Assembly: GCA_033439765.1 (NCBI GenBank)
Contig: JAULSN010000002.1
Span: 2,542,001-2,606,000, forward strand
Direction: 5' to 3'
DNA from: Lasiosphaeria ovina
Lineage: Eukaryota; Ascomycota; Sordariomycetes; Sordariales; Lasiosphaeriaceae
Length of the DNA: 64,000 nucleotides
In this document: piece after piece, positions 1 to 14,591 of the stretch
How the letters are laid out: each line of letters begins with the position of its first letter
Position numbering within the stretch: position 1 is the first letter of the stretch
Made by a program: the position numbers and the translations under genes
Notes under the pieces: generated by a model
Database searches by the model: none
Told to the model about the DNA's origin: nothing
The model's input: only the letters and a program-made list of their open reading frames with translations

Positions 1-3000
1 GATGCCTGAGCGACCCTAACTGGACACTTGGAGGGGGAAAGGCCCCGCGGGCCAAGTTTAGGGGGGTACCCTAGCGGGGTGGTGCCTTCCATCGAAGTTT
101 GGGTTGCCGTTGTGCGGTTGGTTTTAGCAGAACTTAGTTGGTGTGAGGTTGAAGTTCGATCGGGAAGTACCGCCGCCCCGTGCTGCACGGTTCTTTTGGG
201 CACCTGCAGGACACTGCACGGGTCGAGTGCGACCTGCTCCCCAGATGGATGGACAAAGCTCAGTGGCGCGGGCGCCACCTGGCAGGCAGGCCCTCTTTCT
301 CTGGGCTCCCGTCTTGGGGGAATGTCGGATCAAAGGCCTGCCGTCGCCAATCACGTACCGGTCGTGGCTGCCTTGGTTCCGTGACGTCCGAACCCCCTGT
401 CGGGCCCGCCCCCCCCTGGTTGAGTGCGTTTATTCCTCCCGCCGCAGAGCTCTCGGCTCTAAATGCCCCCATCCAAACAAGACCATGGAACATACCAAAT
501 TGCACCCGGCAAGCGCAACAAACAACTTGAATTGGTCGGTGTAGCTAACGGCACGTCGTTGGCCAGCCTAGGTTGCTTTTTGCTGGAGCCCGTTCCGCCC
601 TATGGGCCAGGCAGAGCATATCGTGCGTGCGCCTTACATTACCGTATACATACGCAAACGGCACACGGATCCATTCCTGTGGTTGGAAGACTCTGAAAAA
701 GCATCTCATATGGATTCTGGAACATGCAAGCTGTCAGCCGTGGCTCAATCTCAAATGGACCGCATCGAGGATTGGTCCCAACTCTCGTCCCTTTCATCTG
801 ACCTGACATGGAAGCACCGACACCGACACCGACACGCTGTCAAGCACCTACCTTATTTGCTCAACCGTCAGCCCTAAAGACGTTGACACACAAAGTGTTT
901 TCGTTTCCGTTCCGCCATCTCTTGCCAATCTGGTGACGAGATTGGCATCCAATGTCACGGGCACCTCTTGGCCCAGGCTCCTTGGCCTCACCAAGAACAA
1001 CCGAACCGTGAGCTGCACGCCAGCGGCGTGCGTCGAGTCGACGCCCTTCGCCTATACCGCCACCCTTAAGTTGCTCACTGCAACCTAAGGCACCTACCCT
1101 CTAACGTAGCTTAAGTTTACCGAATCGTGGCTGAGGTATTAGGTACCAGCTTTAGCCGGCCGAGAGCCTGCGCCGATCCGGCCGAGAGCCTTTCGAGGGT
1201 TGAAGCCTGGTCGCGGACGGACGCATGGATCGAGTGCTCGCTAAGTGCGAGTAGGAGCCGGGCTGAGAGCTGTAGCTCAAAAGAGGTGAAGATGTAGCGT
1301 ATATATAAAGAACAGGTATCTACATTTCGTCCTCCACTATTTCCCCAGGCTTCCTTATTTCTGCTGCAGAGGCCTAAAGTTTAACCTTAAGCGCATTCGC
1401 CGCCAGGCCGCCAACACGTATGTGTTGCCATTGTGTTTGTAGAAACTAGCCTGGTTCCATCCCACCGACGTGATTGGCCAGGTCGGACTTAAAGGGGGCA
1501 GGACCACGACGGTGAGGGACTGGTCTTTCGTCCTCAGGCACATAGCAAAGATATATGTCCCCGGCCGCCCTGAAGGACTGGTTTGCTCTCTTGGTCTGGA
1601 GCTTATCTTCTGACGCTGCTCCTCTTCGCATTTCTTTCCTTTTACACGTCCCAAGCATTGCCGAAAAGCTCCAAACGGGCCGTGTCGCTAACTCCTTTTG
1701 TCAATCAACAAACCAATTCGTACGAGTCTTTGCCAGCAATGCACAGACGGAAACCCCTGATCCCTCGCATAGCCACCTGGATATTCTGTACCTACTGCGT
1801 ATACGCTATTGTCCACGGAGACTAATATAGTTCACTGGGCTCGCGGATAACCACTCCAAATTGCCGCTTACATGGCCCTGAAAACGCGCAAAGCGTGTTC
1901 CCCTTCCCCCTTTCCCGCCGAGGAGATGCCGAAACGCACAAGCTGATAAACCTACAAGCCAGGACTTGAGAGAACCAGACTCTGGAAAGAGAGTTTGGCG
2001 CAAATTACTCCGTACAAGGTAAAAATACACTAGGCAGCCGGGAAAAGCCACATCCGCACACTACTGGGCCACTTCCCCCAGATTAGACGCACTGCCACAA
2101 ACATGGGCGGCCTAGAACACCACGAAAGTGTACTACGTACCATAGTACTCCCCCTACCGGGCGGGCGGACCTCGTAGGTTAGTTCACTGGTAACAACGGC
2201 GATCATGGAAGCGCATATCAAAAGCAGTGGTGAGTGACATGGCGCGGCTGTTCCGTCCCAGCCGAGTGGGCATGGCCCATCCACACACAGTCTTTCTGGC
2301 TCGGGCGTGGTGACATCGCATGTGCTGAGCTCATCTGCGGTGCATGAACACGATGGAAACAATTTTGCGTCGCCGGGATTCCTATACCTACAAAATTTAC
2401 CCACCGAGCACATGAAGTGTACGTGCGTATACGTAGCAGCGGGAGAGGCAGAAAGGGAGACAGCCCGGGAAACGATCAACGGTATAATCTCTCTCTTTCC
2501 TCTCCCTCCTTTCATTCTCGTCCAAGCCACCTCGAGAAGCAGAAAAAAAAGTTCGTATCATTCAACGGCTGGTTAGCTGGCTAGGGTATCAAGCTCGCCG
2601 ACGATGGTAGTGACTCGGTCCGGGTGCGGCGGCGTGCCGCAACCCCCTTACTCCTTCGCAATAAACCCTAGCAAATTCCTTCTAGAAGGAAGGAACGAAA
2701 TGAACTCAAAGGTCGTCCGCCGGGACGGACTACTACCACGACAAAGATACAAGAAAATCCTCTGCTGAAAAGTCACAATCCAAAAAACCAAACCCAGGAA
2801 AGGCCTCATTAGAAAGTCTAACCAATGCCTGACAGAGACACCGCCATATGTATGTGCCATGCCACCCTACGCTACACCATGCCATGCTATGCCCTGCCCT
2901 GCCATCATGCAAGGGTATGCAGAGTTCGGCACAGATTGTGGTAGACTAATGTAAGAGTGTGGATATCAAGGAGTAAACTAAACGGCTTTTTCCTCGAACT

Positions 3001-3224
3001 TGGCAAGGCAGAGAAATGGCCAATGGAGACGGGGCATATAACGTCCAAGCTTTTCCGTTGGTGATGGAAGGAGGACGAAACGGAGAACTCTCCGAGAGAG
3101 ACATGTGTGGGGGCGGCGGAAAGGGGGGGAAGACATTGGTGTGGGTGGGAGCGAGGAAGCGTTAGCCGGGGAGGGATGGAGGGAGGGGGTGAAGTTTTTG
3201 GGGGCGTGGGAGAAGACAGGTAGA

Positions 3225-3269
3225 AGAAAAAAGAAAAAAAGAAAAAAAGAAAGGGGGGGGGGGGGGGGG
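3225..3269. repeat. polypurine tract ending in a 17-G run
   Basis: A GA/A-rich stretch runs directly into 17 consecutive G residues. It may form triplex or G-quadruplex-like structure, but nothing nearby shows a function. The exact G count should be treated with caution because homopolymers are prone to sequencing error. Confidence 0.85.
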
Positions 3270-4700
3270 TCCTGTGATCCGGCGCCCGAGACAGAGAGAC
3301 ATATCAGACAACACTAACAGACAGATAGAGATCTCTCTTTTCTCACCATTTTCCCCGCCTGCCGCTGGCCTCGATCTCGCGCTAATGCCATAGACACTAC
3401 ACTAGCAAGGGCAGCTAGGGGGGTGTTCAAAGCTCAAACAAGCGCCGCCCAACACTCGCTCTTCTTTTTTCGGCCAGGGGGAGCAAAACCCGCAACCGAT
3501 CCCGGCACCGTGACCGGTACCGTAGCGGAGAGCTTGGGATGCCCGTTAGCAGGCGGCAGGCTAGTGTAGAAACGGCAATCGCAATCGCCGAGCCTAGGGG
3601 GTAGCCTACCAAGTTACCTACCTACCTTATGTCTGTGGCAAACCATTCCGTCCGTCCCAAAGGAACGGACGCGCCTTGCTTGACATCCGCCACCACCAAG
3701 TACACTACATTAGGAAACAATACCATGTCTTCCGTCCCCCCTCATGTACTGTACAATGTGTACACGAGGTACCTTTGCCAAAAAACGTCCCGGCAGTACA
3801 CGGAGGAGCTCACACGGGCCTCGGTCCAGACACTCGGGAAACCTAGCTCAACCAGCCCAACCAGGCAGCCAGGCAGCAAGGCAATTTTATCTAGGCAGAT
3901 AGAAAAAAGACACATCTAAACATTCTGCTACCTAATAATAGCAAGTCACGAAAATGATAGGTAGCTACACTCTGCTCCGCATAACCAGTCTGCTTTTCGC
4001 GACTTGTTTCCATCGAAACTTAAAAAAAGGGGCAGGCACATGTGGTAGCTCATTGTTGACACGCAGACACACACAAAAGGCTGATGTATGTATGTGCTGC
4101 CTCTCGGCCTATATATCTTACCTTCTTTTTCTTTCCCCCGCAAACACACACTCCCAGTCCCAGTCTCGTGGCAGATAGGCCGGCAGGGGGTCGGCTTGTG
4201 AAACAAGACAGAATGCAGAATGCAGACGCTTGGTGTGTGGGTTTGGGAGGGCTAGAGAGGCGAGATCAAGGCACGGGGGAATCGTCTTCCCGCCGGCGCC
4301 GCCGCCACCACCACCTCGACCTCGACCTCGACCTGCCACAGATTTCTCGTGTTTCAGTGATTGGTTGGCGAACGAAATCGGGCCAGCCCTGTGACAGGAC
4401 AGGGCAGGCAAGCAGGCACAGATCACATCGGAAGGCTTGGACGGCACGCTCGGTCGGTCGGGCTATCAATTGAGCCGCGTAAATATCCGTGGCCGTTGGT
4501 TTATTATCTTAGAGCCAATGCTCGCAGAAACCTCCAAAACTGGCTAAGGTAGGAATATCTAGGTATTCACTCGCGCGGTTTGGGAGCCAGCCAAGCCCCC
4601 CCCCCTCCTCCTCCTCCTCCTCCTCTTCCTCTTCCGCAACAAGGGGTCTCGTGGGAGGAGGAAGAAGGACACACGGTCCGCCATCACGTTCAGTTTAGCG

Positions 4701-5068
4701 GAGGGTCCGTGGACACACGCTCGAAGGTGAAGGATGCTTGAGGAAGGGAGATATGAGCGCAAGGGTGCCGAATCCCCTGACGACTGTGAAGAAGAAGATG
4801 ATGATGGGCGTTATTCTCTCAAAGCGGGAGATAGCAGTGCCCTACCATTACCTGCCGTCACCTCGTAGCCAGCAAGCCAACGGCAGCCAGCGGAAGGTCC
4901 GTGAGCACTCTCCACGGCGAAGGAAGCTAGAGAAAAAAAGATATGACACCAAGCGTGCTGGATCCCCCGATGGATGAGGAGAAAACGTGCGTGGTTCTCG
5001 CAAGCGGGAGATAGCAGTGTTCCAACGACACCTGCCGCTACCTCATAGCTGAGCAAGCCCACGGCCAG
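4701..5068. repeat. imperfect tandem duplication of about 185 bp
   Basis: Two adjacent segments, about 4701-4890 and 4892-5068, align along their length. Shared landmarks in the same order are GGTCCGTG, GAAGGA, AGATATGA, GAATCCCC/GGATCCCC, a 14-base block GCGGGAGATAGCAG, CCTGCCG, CACCTC/TACCTCAT and CAAGCC. Differences are substitutions and small indels, including a GAAGAAGATGATGATG stretch found only in the first copy. No coding frame is conserved between the copies. It is either a degenerate minisatellite or a decayed duplicated element. Confidence 0.65.
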
Positions 5069-5167
5069 AACCTCCTTGGATGACAGCACTTACTTACCTG
5101 AGGCTAGATAGTTCCTTTTTTCGTCCAGGCTGCTGCTAAGGGTTCGACAAAGTCTATGGTAGGACTT

Positions 5168-5168
<1 letters not shown>

Positions 5169-5199
<31 letters not shown>
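5169..5199. repeat. CA dinucleotide microsatellite
   Basis: About 15 uninterrupted CA units in gene-free DNA. No link to a gene is visible. Confidence 0.95.
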
Positions 5200-5200
<1 letters not shown>

Positions 5201-7375
5201 ATCCAGTCTCTGGAAGCCGCACCCCTCCACGGCATCGAGTTGGTTTGGCATGCCTGCAGTCCTGCAACCATTATCCAGCTTGTCACCTGTTTGTCCCTAC
5301 CTACACGAAAGGGAAACAAGGGTAATATTTATTGTCTCCAAAGGGCTTCTGCACAGCTTGGAAGAAGCAATCCAAAACCACACCAAGTGCCCCCCCCCAA
5401 CTCCTCCGTAGATCCTATTACGGGTGGCTAATGGTGATAGGCAAACCGTCTATGTACCGAGGGAATGGTGTACATTGTGTCGGCTGTAGGAATCCAGCGG
5501 CGAGCTCATATGCTTTGGGCCTAGTCCGAAGATGACGGGACGTGGAATGGGGATCCTGAATAGAATGGAGAGGAAGAGGAAGAACGGTATAAAATGAGAG
5601 ATAGTCTGTTTAGATTGTCCAAAACGTCTGCCCACGCTGTAGTATGTAAAACACTGGGACTTTAAGACGGGGTTGACGAACAAATCCGGCGTAGAAGTCC
5701 TTCGAGCCGAGATCACTACCGAGCAGAACACCATCGACACAAACCTGACAAGGAAACTCAAGACTCACAAGCCGACATCTAAACTAAATATGACGAACTT
5801 TAGAAAGAGGTAGCCTAGCCATGATAAGCGTTCGCTACTTTCCAGGCTTGAGAGGCTCAAAAGGGATTGTGTACAGTCCAGTCCCTGAATGTTTGCTGGC
5901 GTGGTACTTGCAAAAAAGGGGAAAGGCTATTGCAAATAGACCGGCCAGGAACAGCCTTTAATAGATATTTCTTGTCGCAAGTTACCGCTGCACCAGCAGA
6001 CAAAACAGACGCCTGTTACCTAGAGGTCTAGGCAATAGTAGTTATATTGGCTGTGGGCTGCAGCTATAGGCTATCCCAGCATGGACATTTCTAGGAGAGA
6101 GAAAGGCCTCGGGGATGCTAAAATATAGATTCTAATAGCTATTACCTCCCTCGATAAAAACGCCCCCCTTTAGGGCGAGAAATAATGTATTGAGGCCATT
6201 CGGATCTTGGAAAGTCTCCTGCTAACAAACATTCAGGGATTGGGCTGTAGAACACCATAGGCTTACCCGATATAGAATGGCAAAGCCCTTTCTCCTCGTG
6301 ATACGTTGTCAACCCCGTGTTTGGTCTGGTGTCGCTGTATTGTGGCTAGACGTTCTTGTCAGTCTAAAAAGACTTTCTCTAAAACAAACAGAAAGGGTTG
6401 GGGGGGAGGGTGTAAAGGGATCGTGAGCTGGAAATGGAGACAGATAAGGCCAGCTGTGCAGATGTAGAAAATAAAGGTCACGATCTCGAGAATAACAAGG
6501 CATCCTATGTTGTCAATATCATGTGATGTCGCGTATCTTACGCACTTGCGAGATTTGTAGAACGCGGTGCTGCAGTTTTGGTGTTGTGCAGCTCTTGGCG
6601 CTCGAATGAGTTGATGTCCGACCGTGCAGATTTGGGGGCCGAGTTTGCTGGCAACACGGCACTTGCGGCTGCGGACGTAGTAGCAAAGTTTGGCAAAAAT
6701 GCTGCCTCCTTCTGAAAACGGTGCACGGGGCCGCACGATGGCAAAACTGTACAGAGAAAATTGAGATAATTGTTCCGTAACACCAAAAAGACAATAGTGC
6801 AGGCAGCACAATAGCAACCGAAATCGAGGCCCCGTGGCCCGTGGAATGAGGCAAACTCCAGATGATGATTTGCGAGGCTGTCAATCGGCCTCACGATATC
6901 AGTCAGCTAGACCCGGTAGAAGGCGTTGGAAGATTCGAGCGAAATAGGAAAGCTCAGGCAACCTAACATGGAAGCTTGCCCGGCCTGGGCAGGTTGAGGC
7001 GCACGTAGCGAATGGTGCCTGGCTGGCAGGCAAAAAAGCACGGACGTCGCCGCCCAAAAGGTTAGCTCCGCCCAAGTCGTCATCCGAGTGGTCGCCTAGT
7101 TTGGTGCCACTGCGCTGTCCTTTGGAGCCTTGGGCGAATAACCAACAACTCCATTCATTCCGAGAAGGCTATCCAAACCCAAAGCTTCCCTCATCCATCA
7201 AACTCACGTCTCCGAAAACCCAATCCCATTTCGCAGCCCTTAAATATTTCTGCACGCAAAGCCCTGGGAGCTTTTGCCTCTCTTCAAAACACATCGTCCC
7301 CCACAGCGACCGCGCGCGCTTCCCAACGTCACACCCTACATCTCCCCAAAATCCCATCAATCACAGATATCCAAA

Positions 7376-10179
<2,804 letters not shown>

Positions 10180-11502
10180 ACGCGGGTTCTAGGAGTTAAG
10201 AATGGCCCTGGTAGTTAGATTTCCGGGTTCCATGTATTCTAGCTTTCATTGGTTTCGTCGTCTTACATGGACCGCTCCCAGTATCTTCTAGCTGTCTGCA
10301 CATGCCATGTGCAAGATGCCAAGACGTATTTTCTCAGGAGCAAGGGGGTTTATCGTGGAGCCACCCCGATGAGGCCGGGTTCATATATCAGGGACCCTCC
10401 CCACAAACAGATGAAGGGGAATGGCATTTCTGCGACCTTGTCGACTGTAGCTATCTAGGTACCTTAGACATTTGCAATTACTTTACATAATATATCGTGG
10501 CAGACTTTCGAGTGACCACATATTGATATCTCGCAGTTTATATTCATTTTACACACCAAGGTACTCTTCCGGCAGCAGAACCATATAACAAACGGTATAT
10601 GATACAACAGTGGTAATAATTCCCCAGAAATGCCCAACACCTAGAAAATCGAGACAAATTCTCATTATATATACAAGTGAACATATTGTTTCTAACAGTC
10701 CAGTCCGTCCGCCTTGGAGAGAGTTTGAGGAAGAAAATAAGGGAGAGCGGCATGGCGGTATGTAGGTGCGAGGGTGGGAGCTGGAGAGAGGTGTATGTTT
10801 GGTAATGATGTTACTATGGTGGAGAGGGGAAGCAAAGGAAGAGAGGGTGTGGGAAGGAGCTAAAACATGGATGGGCGTCGATAATTCATGCTTTTTTTTT
10901 TTAGTCTGGTGTCCCAGCCTCTCTCTCCTTCTCCGTGTGTTGCTTCTGGGGGTACGAGGGTTTCTTCTGCTTGCTATTTTCCCCCATTCTCTCCTCCCTC
11001 GGTTTAGTCGGCTGACGTGTGACACTAGCTAGGACAAGTCCTCGCCACATGGCCATCATCGATGGACCGTTTCAGTGTTGCGGATATACGATTTCTGGTT
11101 TGTACTGACAGCTTCCTTATGAATAAGCCATCGTCAATAATCACATGCCTGTGTTTCCTCTCCTCCCTCTTTTCTCCTTGCTCCTTGCTCCTCTTTTTCT
11201 CTTTTTCTGCTTTTTTTCTTTCTAGTCCACTTGGCCATTTTACATTGGCTCTTCGTCAGGTATTGTCGCTGACGATCCTCTCCTATCTCTCTCTTTCTGG
11301 TTGTGTCCCGCCAATGTTGGTCGCCCGTCGTCGTCCTTGGGAGGACTGGTAGTATTAGCAGTAGCAGTAGCAATAGCAGTAGCAGTAGCAGCAGCAGCCA
11401 ATTCGGCAATGGATACTTCGGGTGACAGCCCCTGCGAGTAAGGTGATAATAGAGGTCAGCACGCAGTTGGGGCCTGGCGGCATTATGATCCCGGGGGCCT
11501 GG
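10180..11502. other. convergent spacer between CDC48 and the 11503 gene
   Basis: Holds the 3' ends of two convergent genes. An AGC/AGT trinucleotide microsatellite lies at about 11348-11398, in the likely 3' UTR of the minus-strand gene. CT-rich stretches occupy 11150-11240. No gene is seen. Confidence 0.6.
11348..11398. repeat. imperfect AGC/AGT trinucleotide microsatellite
   Basis: Runs of TAGCAG and AGCAGC units just downstream of the stop codon of the minus-strand gene ending at 11503, so probably in its 3' UTR. Confidence 0.8.
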
Positions 11503-12104
11503 TCAGGTCGTCCCGTTCTCATCCATCTCACACACCATCTCCAGACAGTCGCGCGTCACCTTGAGCGCGTCCTCAACAACCGACTGTGGCACTGCCAGGC
11601 TCGGCAGCGCTGTGTTGCCGTTGCTGGGCCCCTCGAGACTAGGTGTCCCGTTTGCCGACTTCTTGCCGTTCACTTCGGAGGCGCCGTTCGCAGACTTGGC
11701 TGCTGGGGTGGGAGGCGGCACCGCTTGCGGGGCCAGGGTTGTCTCCTGTCGGACGTCCTCGATGACGCGCCGCAGGAGGGCGGGGAATGTGGTGACCTCG
11801 CCCGATCGCAGGAGGGCGACGGCGTGGGCTTGTACCGTTGTCGGCCAGTTGGAATGGTGCGCGTGTAGGGAGTGGAGAAGCTGGTCCTGTATCCTGTTTT
11901 GCAAAAGGGTCAGCCAGCCATCCGAGGACTGAGCGAAAGAGGCGGGAGTGAGTTGGTGGTGATGTGGACTTACTTTGTGACATGGCCCTCTTTTAATAAT
12001 AAAGAGTTGATTTGCGATCGAAGGTCGGTGTCCAGAGTCGCGGGGGTGTAATTGGCAGCCGACGCTGGCACCTTGACGGGCGTCGACGGCGTCTGGCTCG
12101 CCAT
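11503..12104 (-). CDS. small conserved-looking protein of unknown function
   Basis: I do not recognise the family. Two exons, 12104-11974 and 11893-11503, are joined across an 80-nt GTAAGT...CAG intron and give 173 residues. An alternative upstream acceptor (GCTCAG) would run into an in-frame TGA, so the acceptor before 11893 is preferred. There is no signal peptide or membrane segment. Residues 1-20 are Ser/Thr/Pro-rich. Residues about 25-95 look alpha-helical, including LRSQINSLLLKEGHVTK and a leucine-rich SGEVTTFPALLRRVIEDV segment. A Pro/Ala/Asn-rich linker (about 98-145) follows, then a short acidic helix near the C terminus (VVEDALKVTRDCLEMVCEM). The helix-linker-helix layout would suit a small subunit of a nuclear complex, but this is only a guess. 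The gene is convergent with CDC48. Confidence 0.75.
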
Positions 12105-14591
12105 GGTCGCTGGCGACGCGTTGGTGGCTTTCTTTCTTTCTGTGCGGCTCTCTCTCTCCTTCTCCCTCTTCCGCCAAGTAGAAGGCTGGCTCTGTACCAG
12201 GGAATGGTAAAGTCCGGGGAAAGGCCAACCCCCCCCCCACTAATTTTCAGGTGATTCGGCACGCGATGTTGCAAACTCTATGCGGTTTCCCGTGAATTGG
12301 GACGAGAAGGGATCGCTGGCAGTCAATTGTTTGGCGGGACGGCGCGTTTCCTTGTCCGGTTCTCGAGGGGAGGGGAGCGCAGCGCACGTAGCCCAGCTCG
12401 CCCGGTCGCGCGTTTCGACAGTAGTTGGAGGTTGGTGGTTGTTCTCTGTCCGACTTGAACTCCTGGAAGCGACGGGACGTAAGGGCGTACTGTACGAAGT
12501 GCGAAATACCGTGATTGTAAATTTGCAGAGCCAACTTCCTGTACTACGTCGAATACTTGGTAAGGTACTTAATGCATTCATGTACTGTACAGGAGCAGTA
12601 CTAGAGACACTCGGGCTCGTCTGGAACCGCTCGCTCAAGACGGCCAGGTGTCTCGAGCAGAATGCAAGGCAAGAACGACGCGTACCCAAGCCTGAAAAAG
12701 CAGGTCAACAGGCACGCCAAAGGCGAAGGGCGATTGCTTCGAGTTGGCAAGGCTGACGAAAGCTTGCAAGGCTGAGTGAATCGACTTTTGTAGCTTGACT
12801 GCTGTTTTTTGGTAGGGTAGTTGGCTGCCCGCGGCACGTGAGACGATGGTGCTAAGGCAGACGCGAGCGTGCGTTCCAGGGGTCCAGGCTCAACCCGTGT
12901 TCAGTTCCTAGTGCATGCTCCGTACGGCCGGCCCCCCTCGCGGTATGGATATCATTTTTCCCAAGATATTCACGAATTATGAAAGGATGTATTCTCTTAA
13001 AAATGAACGGTGTTGATTAAATATCTCAGACCCATTATCGTTTCTAATTTCCTGTTCCTAAGCGCTCTTCTGGTTGAATGCATCTCGAGGTTCTCGAGGT
13101 ACGAATACCTTACCTAACAAACAAATCGGTCTTGTACGGAGAATCCGTATTGTCGGTGAGATACGGAGTACGGAGTACGGACTTCACCTTCTCCGGATCT
13201 GTCAAGAGGCAACCTTCCAGGTTACCTACCAAAACAGCCACAAACACCACAACCAATCTTTTCTTTTTCAGTCAATGGGATTTCCCTTCTGATTGAGGCG
13301 TCTAGGTGGCTGGCCATCATGGCACCAGCAGTTTCGCCTCCCAGCAGGAGCGACAGGGGCGTGGCTTGGCCTGGCTGCCTAAGTCGCCGACAAGTGTTGG
13401 CGTACCCCGAGTAACCACTCAAAGTCTTCCCGGAAGCCGCGGCGACGAGAAAGAGCTGGGCCGAATAGTAGCACTCGTACACCCGAAGAATCACAGGTGC
13501 CTACCCAACTACCATTCAAGGTTGAGGTTTGGTTTCACTAGCGTGACATCCATGAGGAACTGGAACCGGGAGGCACGCCCACTTTCTCTGTGGGTAGTCG
13601 CCCTTCGTTCTAGGCACCCGACCTGCAGTCCGGAGGACCATAGCGGAACCTACCTCATGTAATCTGGAAGGTACATGCCTAGCTTCCTTAGACAATGGCG
13701 GAGTAGGAAGTGCCCGTAGCGGGCAAGAAAGGTTCACTCCATCTCTGAGATCCACGACGGGGGCGAGGCGTTGTGCGGCGGAAGGAGCCTTCCGGACTCC
13801 CGAGGTGCAGATGCAGGTGCAGGTGCGAAGGCGCATTCATATGCCTTGTTCGTCGCTGAGCGTGGTCAAGGAAGGCGCAGGTACGGGTCGCTTAATGATC
13901 GGAATGGCTTAGAGTTCAAGGTCCAGTGCCAGTTCCCAGCTCGACTGCCGAGTGCCGCCTTCCTTCCCTTGCTCCTCGGGCATCCACCTCTGATAGCAAT
14001 TAGCGCAGCCAGCACGAGATCGATTGTCATTGAAGCGCCCCTCATGTCCGCCCGGACCTAGGCACGCCATCGACAGATGCTATCCACAGATGACAACATT
14101 TGGCCCTCGTCCATGGCCGTCCAGCTTTCATGTGTTCGAATTGTCCCGGGATGTATCCGTAAGCTCTGAAGCTATGGCGCCCCAAGTTTCCTCGAGGCTT
14201 GGTACACGGCCACATGTCGCGGGCATTTGAGAAAGAAGACCACCTCTCCCCGACCAAGGCGGGGCCGGTCCTGGCTTCATGGCGTTCCGTGAGCGGAGTC
14301 TCTCTGAGTGCCTCGCTCCAGCTATGGCAACCTTTGCCGAGGTGTACCATCGAGATGCGCCCGCCACTAGGTCTAGTCGATGATGTCGACACTGGGGATG
14401 GAGAAAGCAGGTGGCTCTGTCTGTTGACATGCCTGGCACACGCCCGCCGGGTATAAGGATCGGGATGCTGCCGTACTGTCTCTACTTGGTTTTCCTCTTG
14501 AACCATCACCAACCTCAGGCGCAATCACCAGGCACAGACACCTCGCTCGTTTACCCCTACCCACCAGCAGTCTGCCGTCTTCAGTTCAGCC
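12105..14591. other. gene-free spacer with divergent promoters
   Basis: Lies between the 5' end of the minus-strand gene at 12104 and the 5' end of the secreted-protein gene at 14592, so both promoters should be here. A CT-rich leader (CTTTCTTTCTTTCTGTG) precedes the minus-strand gene. GTACTGTAC-type palindromes occur near 12585-12602, and CGGAGTA direct repeats occur near 13162-13181. No coding region is supported. Confidence 0.5.

Larger units (their letters stand above)
1..7375. other. long gene-free region upstream of CDC48
   Basis: I found no coding region that I can support in the first 7.4 kb. Open frames are short, overlap on both strands and have no recognisable motif. Visible structure is limited to low-complexity DNA: a CACCGA run near 812-833, two copies of a 14-base CCGGCCGAGAGCCT motif (about 1158-1171 and 1179-1192), ATGCC-like runs near 2860-2915, a purine tract ending in 17 G (about 3225-3269), CTCGAC units near 4317-4335, CTC/TCC runs near 4597-4635, an imperfect duplication at 4701-5068 and a CA repeat at 5169-5199. 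The last few hundred bases before 7376 presumably include the CDC48 promoter and 5' leader, but I saw no decisive element. Confidence 0.6.

Noticed and set aside
6359..6894. Overlapping minus-strand frames of 118-152 codons, Cys/Leu-rich
   Set aside because: Three frames overlap in the same DNA with no motif, consistent signal peptide or splice structure.
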